Source of the DNA: QKMZ01 sp012965515 | GTDB lineage: Bacteria; Cyanobacteriota; Vampirovibrionia; Obscuribacterales; Obscuribacteraceae | Length of the DNA stretch: 64,000 nucleotides | Assembly (NCBI GenBank): GCA_937879965.1 | Contig: CALFMP010000010.1 | Coordinates: forward strand, 348,379 to 412,378 | Reading direction: 5' to 3' | Shown here: positions 60,426-64,000 of the stretch, piece by piece | Numbering within the stretch: position 1 is the first letter of the stretch | Layout: each line of letters begins with the position of its first letter | Program-made: the position numbers and the translations under genes | Notes under the pieces: generated by a model | The model's input: the letters and a program-made list of their open reading frames with translations, nothing else | Databases searched by the model: none | Told to the model about the DNA's origin: nothing

Positions 60426-61586
60426 ATGGAGCCTGGCGGTAGCGAACCCGGCGGTTTTAACAGCGGCGGACAAGACTTCGGTTATGTCAGCGATTTCGGC
60501 TTTGACCACGATCATCACGATGGTCATGGCGATCACGGGCACGGAGACCACGGCTTCGATCACTTCGGTGATGACCATGGCGGTGACCATGACCACGATC
60601 AGGACCATGATCACGACTCTAGTCATCAAGGACAGGGTCAGGGGCTGAAGAGTCTTATCGCCAAGCTGCTCGGTTTGGATAAAGATGCAGGCGCGCTCGG
60701 CGGCGGTGAAGCAGGTGGCGAAGCCGGTTCGCATGGAGCAGAACCCGGAGCTCCTCCGTCCCAGTCGGTAATGTACAGCAGTGCTCTTGCAGGAATCAGT
60801 CTCTCCGAAGCCTTTAAGGGCATTCGTGTTACTCCCAACTTCCTTTATCTATGTTTGTTTTCCGGATTCACTTTCTGGCTGTTCGTTGTCTATTGGATCA
60901 GGCATAACGAGCCTCTGGCCAACCAGGTGCTTGGCACATACAACAACACCACTCGTCACGCTGTTGATGACAGGCGGCTTTTGAACAGTGTCAAAGATGC
61001 GATGCCCTTCCGCACCTCTTCGACATTCGGCGACATATACACGCCGAATGTTCCTCACGTCGCACCGGTTAAGCCAATCGACCAGGAATTGATGATGAAG
61101 GCGAACAATGCGCGCCCGATGCCTGCCCACTCAATGCCGGGTGCAGCCCCTCAAACATTGCAACAAAAACTGCTCAGCACCGCTGCACGCCAGCCTTATG
61201 AAATGAGTGCAGCCACTTCGCAATATGCCAATCAATTCGTCAATCAAAGTGTCAATCAGGCGCAGATGCACGCAGGTTTTCCCCAGGCGCAAGTGCAAAG
61301 ACAGACGTCGTATTCCACCGGCAATCAGTATTCCGCCGGCAATCAGTATCAGGCTTATGGGCAATCACCTTATGCCGGGAGCTATCCCAATACGATAGCT
61401 ACAGCCGGTTCTTATTACGCAATGCCTCAGCAGGCAGCCGGTCAGCCGATGTATCCGGTCGCTCAACCTTTGCTGGCTGCTCCGCACGGCATGGGTGAGG
61501 CGCAGCAGCAGTTCGGCAGCGCCATGCCGATGACGCCCTATCAGAATGCTGCGCCGACGCGACTCAAGATGATGATCAATCGCTGA
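60426..61586 (+). CDS. His/Asp-rich single-pass membrane protein
   Basis: A 386-residue protein with AGGAG 7 nt before the ATG. Residues about 27-67 are a low-complexity run in which His is about a third of positions and Asp nearly as many (for example DHDHHDGHGDHGHGDHG). A Gly/Ala/Glu linker follows, and one strong helix at about 139-158 (YLCLFSGFTFWLFVVYWI). The 225-residue remainder is rich in Gln, Asn, Ala, Pro and Tyr, with the near-repeat STGNQYSAGNQYQAYG. The His/Asp run should bind Zn, Ni or Cu, but no biological role is known. Topology is not certain since there is no cleavable signal. Confidence 0.75.
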   Translation: MEPGGSEPGGFNSGGQDFGYVSDFGFDHDHHDGHGDHGHGDHGFDHFGDDHGGDHDHDQDHDHDSSHQGQGQGLKSLIAKLLGLDKDAGALGGGEAGGEAGSHGAEPGAPPSQSVMYSSALAGISLSEAFKGIRVTPNFLYLCLFSGFTFWLFVVYWIRHNEPLANQVLGTYNNTTRHAVDDRRLLNSVKDAMPFRTSSTFGDIYTPNVPHVAPVKPIDQELMMKANNARPMPAHSMPGAAPQTLQQKLLSTAARQPYEMSAATSQYANQFVNQSVNQAQMHAGFPQAQVQRQTSYSTGNQYSAGNQYQAYGQSPYAGSYPNTIATAGSYYAMPQQAAGQPMYPVAQPLLAAPHGMGEAQQQFGSAMPMTPYQNAAPTRLKMMINR

Positions 61587-61623
61587 TATTTCAGACTCTT
61601 TCAGGCCTAAGGAGCGGATTGCT

Positions 61624-62586
61624 CTAGCGTTCAGGCAGGTCGAAATTTCTTTTGGCAAGGGTGTCCAGCTCTTTCAATTCCGTGGCGCTGAGCGCTTTCA
61701 GTTCGGAAGCGGCGAGATTCTCTTCGGCCTCCTGTGGGGTCTTTATACCGGGAATCGTGACTGAGACTTCTTTGAGGGAAAGCACGAACTTGATTGCTGC
61801 TTGCGTTAGAGTGCGTGAGTCCTTGCGCAGAAATTCCAGTCTCTTGGCTGCTTCGATTCTGGCCTTTATATAGTCCGGCGGCCAACTTTGTCTGACATCG
61901 CCTTCTTCAAAGGTCAAATCAGGTATCTGGGAAAATTTTCCTGTAAGAAAACCATTGGCCAGAGGCTCTCTGGCGATAATCGCACAACCAACTGAAAAGG
62001 CGGCAGGCAGGAGGGTTTCCACCGGTCTGCTGTTAAAAATATTGACGGGAATCTGAATGCAATCCGGTTGTGTTACAGCAAGGGCCGTCATTCCTTCAAT
62101 AGGATCGAGAATCGAAATTCCCCAGGCTCGAATCTTTCCCTCCCGCTTAAGCTCTTGCAAGGCGTTGTAGGTGCTTTCCTTCTTCAACAGCCGCAAGGGT
62201 GGGTTGTGCAGTTGATAAATGTCGACGTAATCGGTTTTCAACCTATCTAGGCTCTTCTCGAGCGCAAAGCGTATGTACTCTTCGGTGAAGGTTTGAAAAC
62301 CTCCCCCCTGATAAAAGTCGCTGCCGACCTTTGTGGCGATTATTACCCGATCGCGTTTGCTCTTGAATGCCTTGCCTAAAAGCGTTTCGCTGTGTCCAAA
62401 CCCGTACACATCGGCGGTATCGAAATAGTTGCAGCCCAAGTCCAGTGCTTTGTTAATCGCTTCCAACGAAACTTTGTCGTCGGTGGACCCATAGCTGTGA
62501 CCGTGTTCATTGCCACCTATCCCCCATCCGCCGAAGCCGACTTCGGAGACTTTTATGCCTGAACTGCCGAAATCTCTGTATTTCAT
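61624..62586 (-). CDS. Aldo/keto reductase family oxidoreductase
   Basis: A 320-residue NADPH-dependent carbonyl reductase of the AKR superfamily. The start MKYRDFGSSGIKVSEVGFGG is typical. The tetrad is readable: Asp and Tyr in NYFDTADVYGFGHSE, Lys in VIIATKVG and His in DIYQLHNPP. The cofactor end is SVTIPGIKTPQEAEENLAA. Residues AFSVGCAIIAREPLANGFLTG match the AKR7/YhdN-like class. It converges with the His/Asp-rich gene (37-nt spacer). Physiological substrate unknown. Confidence 0.92.
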   Translation of the reverse strand: MKYRDFGSSGIKVSEVGFGGWGIGGNEHGHSYGSTDDKVSLEAINKALDLGCNYFDTADVYGFGHSETLLGKAFKSKRDRVIIATKVGSDFYQGGGFQTFTEEYIRFALEKSLDRLKTDYVDIYQLHNPPLRLLKKESTYNALQELKREGKIRAWGISILDPIEGMTALAVTQPDCIQIPVNIFNSRPVETLLPAAFSVGCAIIAREPLANGFLTGKFSQIPDLTFEEGDVRQSWPPDYIKARIEAAKRLEFLRKDSRTLTQAAIKFVLSLKEVSVTIPGIKTPQEAEENLAASELKALSATELKELDTLAKRNFDLPER

Positions 62587-62713
62587 GCACCTATGTCAGA
62601 TGTCTTTACGAAGTTTGTCATAGCGATAATCCGCTCACGCGGTATGAAAAGCCTGATGGATAGGCGGGTTTCTTTCAATCTTTCACCTGTGAATCTTCAC
62701 ACAAGTGCTTCAT

Positions 62714-62725
62714 TATTCATGAATA
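62714..62725. repeat. 12-nt perfect palindrome in the divergent spacer before the reductase
   Basis: TATTCATGAATA ends directly at a CTGTCA (62726-62731), a weak -35 candidate with TATTAC 18 nt on. Possible operator; short palindromes also arise by chance. Confidence 0.3.
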
Positions 62726-62800
62726 CTGTCACAAGTTCGAAGATCAGTGTATTACAATAGCCGATTGGCTGACGGGAACTCTGGAGACCGAATTTTACTG

Positions 62801-63793
62801 ATGGATGTTTATGACATAACCATAGTCGGCGGTGGTCCGACTGGCTTGTTTGGAACCTTCTACGCGGGTCTCCGTGGGCTCAAGACGAAAGTTATCGATG
62901 TCTTGCCGGAACTTGGCGGACAATTGACTGCGCTTTATCCTGAAAAGTACGTCTATGACGTAGCGGGGCACCCGAAGATTCTCGCTAAGGACCTGGCGAA
63001 GAACTTGGGCACTCAATCGCAGTTGTTCAAGCCTGCTCTTTGCCTCGGCGAGAAAGTGCTGAACATGCAAAAAATTGAAGGTGATATCTGGCAGGTCGTT
63101 ACTGACAAGACGCCGGAACACTACACCAAGACAGTTCTCTTGGCTCTGGGAGCCGGTGCTTGCGTGCCCAAGAAATTGGATATCGAGTACGACAAGAACC
63201 TCGAAGGTGAAGGAATTTATTACGCGGTAAAGAACAAAGAGAAATTCCGCGACAAGAAAGTACTGATCGTTGGTGGTGGAGACTCAGCCGTAGACTGGGC
63301 TAACGAGTTTTCTCAAATCGCCAAGAGCGTGACGCTCATCCACCGTCGTGACCAATTCCGCGCTGTGCAGACATCCGTGGAAGAGATGAAGCGCAACAAG
63401 ATCGATATCAAGACTTTCTATGAGATGAAGGAAATCCAAGTATCGAACGGCAAACTGGACGGCGCGGTCATCTTTGATAATCGCACCGGTAAAGAAGAAC
63501 AGATGGCTATCGATGCAATCCTTATCAATATCGGATTTGTGATCAACCTCGACTTCTTGAAAAGCTGGGGGATCAAGATGGAAGGCAATGCTATATCCGT
63601 CAATGAAAAGATGGAAACGAATTTGCCGGGTGTCTACTCCGCAGGCGATATTGCTGCCCACACTGCCAAGCTGAAGCTGATCGCCACTGGCGCTGCTGAA
63701 GCGGCAACTGCAGTCAATTTTGCGGTTACATTCATCAATCCGTCGGCGAAAGTGTTCCCCGGACATAGTTCCAACCTCAACCTATCTATCTAG
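62801..63793 (+). CDS. Ferredoxin--NADP(+) reductase, TrxB-like type
   Basis: A 330-residue FAD enzyme passing electrons between ferredoxin and NADP(H). The FAD loop is DITIVGGGPTGLFGTFYAGL, followed by the type-specific VIDVLPELGGQLTALYPEK and VYDVAGHPKI. The NADPH loop is VLIVGGGDSAVDWANEF with the HRRDQFRA segment that reads the 2'-phosphate. TNLPGVYSAGDIA closes the FAD site. There is no redox CxxC, so it is not thioredoxin reductase. I start at the ATG at 62801, which gives the family length; a GTG at 62747 would fall within the likely promoter. Confidence 0.93.
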   Translation: MDVYDITIVGGGPTGLFGTFYAGLRGLKTKVIDVLPELGGQLTALYPEKYVYDVAGHPKILAKDLAKNLGTQSQLFKPALCLGEKVLNMQKIEGDIWQVVTDKTPEHYTKTVLLALGAGACVPKKLDIEYDKNLEGEGIYYAVKNKEKFRDKKVLIVGGGDSAVDWANEFSQIAKSVTLIHRRDQFRAVQTSVEEMKRNKIDIKTFYEMKEIQVSNGKLDGAVIFDNRTGKEEQMAIDAILINIGFVINLDFLKSWGIKMEGNAISVNEKMETNLPGVYSAGDIAAHTAKLKLIATGAAEAATAVNFAVTFINPSAKVFPGHSSNLNLSI

Positions 63794-63890
63794 GCCTGTC
63801 TCAGGGGTAAGCACAATTTCGAGGCCCGTCTTTAGACGTCTTGAGTATATTCGTGCGTCCGTTTTTCGCAGGGCTGTCTGAGATCCCTGG

Positions 63891-64000
63891 CTAGGCAATG
63901 GTTTGAGACATTCCCGCTGCGGTCTGATCTGATTTCTCTTTGATTGGCGGAAACGGCGCGACGCCGGCAGCCGCCGTTGTGGCCTGGCCAACGGGCAGCG
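63891..64000 (-). CDS. Possible 3' end of a gene running off the right edge
   Basis: A minus-strand frame of 36 codons, open to the edge, ends at a TAG (63891-63893). Its residues (PVGQATTAAAGVAPFPPIKE, then Lys-Ser and a short tail) look like a Pro/Ala-rich protein C-terminus. Too short to identify. The 97 nt between it and the reductase stop hold nothing I can name. Confidence 0.3.
   Translation of the reverse strand, partial: LPVGQATTAAAGVAPFPPIKEKSDQTAAGMSQTIA

Noticed and set aside
60290..60734. 147-codon minus-strand frame rich in Val/Ile/Met
   Set aside because: It is the complement of the His/Asp codon run (GAT/CAC read backwards give ATC/GTG), so its hydrophobic look is an artefact.
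62801..63793. Thioredoxin reductase
   Set aside because: The fold is TrxB-like but there is no redox-active CxxC; motifs match the TrxB-like ferredoxin-NADP reductases.
1..64000. tRNA, rRNA, insertion sequences, prophage, attachment sites
   Set aside because: No cloverleaf with a T-loop GTTCRANNC in a spacer, no transposase or integrase frame, and no long direct repeats were found by reading both strands.

Overview
The window is a gene-dense stretch of about 50% GC bacterial chromosome. No rRNA, tRNA, CRISPR array, insertion sequence or phage gene was seen. Wzm/Wzt-type export, an RND metal-efflux pump, lipoproteins with lipoboxes, exonuclease VII and a TrxB-like ferredoxin-NADP reductase point to a diderm bacterium. 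A GNAT protein close to the cyanobacterial/plastid Ycf52 type and the wealth of large GT-C/YfhO membrane proteins make a non-photosynthetic relative of Cyanobacteria (Vampirovibrionia/Melainabacteria, Obscuribacterales-like) my best guess. That assignment is inference only.

Region 1 (1-40485) is a very large cell-surface glycan locus. It holds three YfhO-family membrane proteins, four other large GT-C type membrane proteins, three GT2 and three GT4 glycosyltransferases (one GT2 lacks its DXD, one GT4 lacks its donor domain), glucose-1-phosphate cytidylyltransferase and CDP-glucose 4,6-dehydratase (a CDP-deoxysugar branch), an AlgI-like MBOAT acyltransferase, and a Wzm/Wzt ABC exporter. A CysD plus CysN-CysC operon and a sulfotransferase indicate that PAPS is made and used here, so the glycan is probably sulfated. 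Two TIGR03032/DUF4915-like beta-propeller proteins, two paralogous lipoproteins and a stand-alone SbcD-like metallophosphoesterase are interspersed. Genes run on both strands in short operons.

Region 2 (40507-44500) is mostly housekeeping: a cation diffusion facilitator, an RlmD/TrmA-type uracil methyltransferase overlapping a Ycf52-like GNAT, then ribosomal protein L9 with a strong terminator. The spacer before L9 holds an almost perfect 32-nt palindrome and two further dyads.

Region 3 (44627-49210) is a tightly overlapping five-gene operon of unknown purpose: a secreted protein, an ABC ATPase, an ABC-2 permease fused to a GldG-like extracytoplasmic domain, a secreted concanavalin-A-like protein, and a lipoprotein with an HEKGH motif. 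It ends at a bidirectional terminator. This is the best candidate for an undescribed system.

Region 4 (49261-63793) is mixed: a TadG-like pilus-assembly protein, an orphan CzcA/CusA pump, xseA-xseB, a PD-(D/E)XK-like protein with an Fe-S type cysteine set but a degenerate active site, imidazolonepropionase, a coiled-coil protein, a His/Asp-rich single-pass membrane protein, an aldo/keto reductase and a ferredoxin-NADP reductase. The window opens inside an SGNH-hydrolase-like gene and probably closes inside the 3' end of another minus-strand gene.
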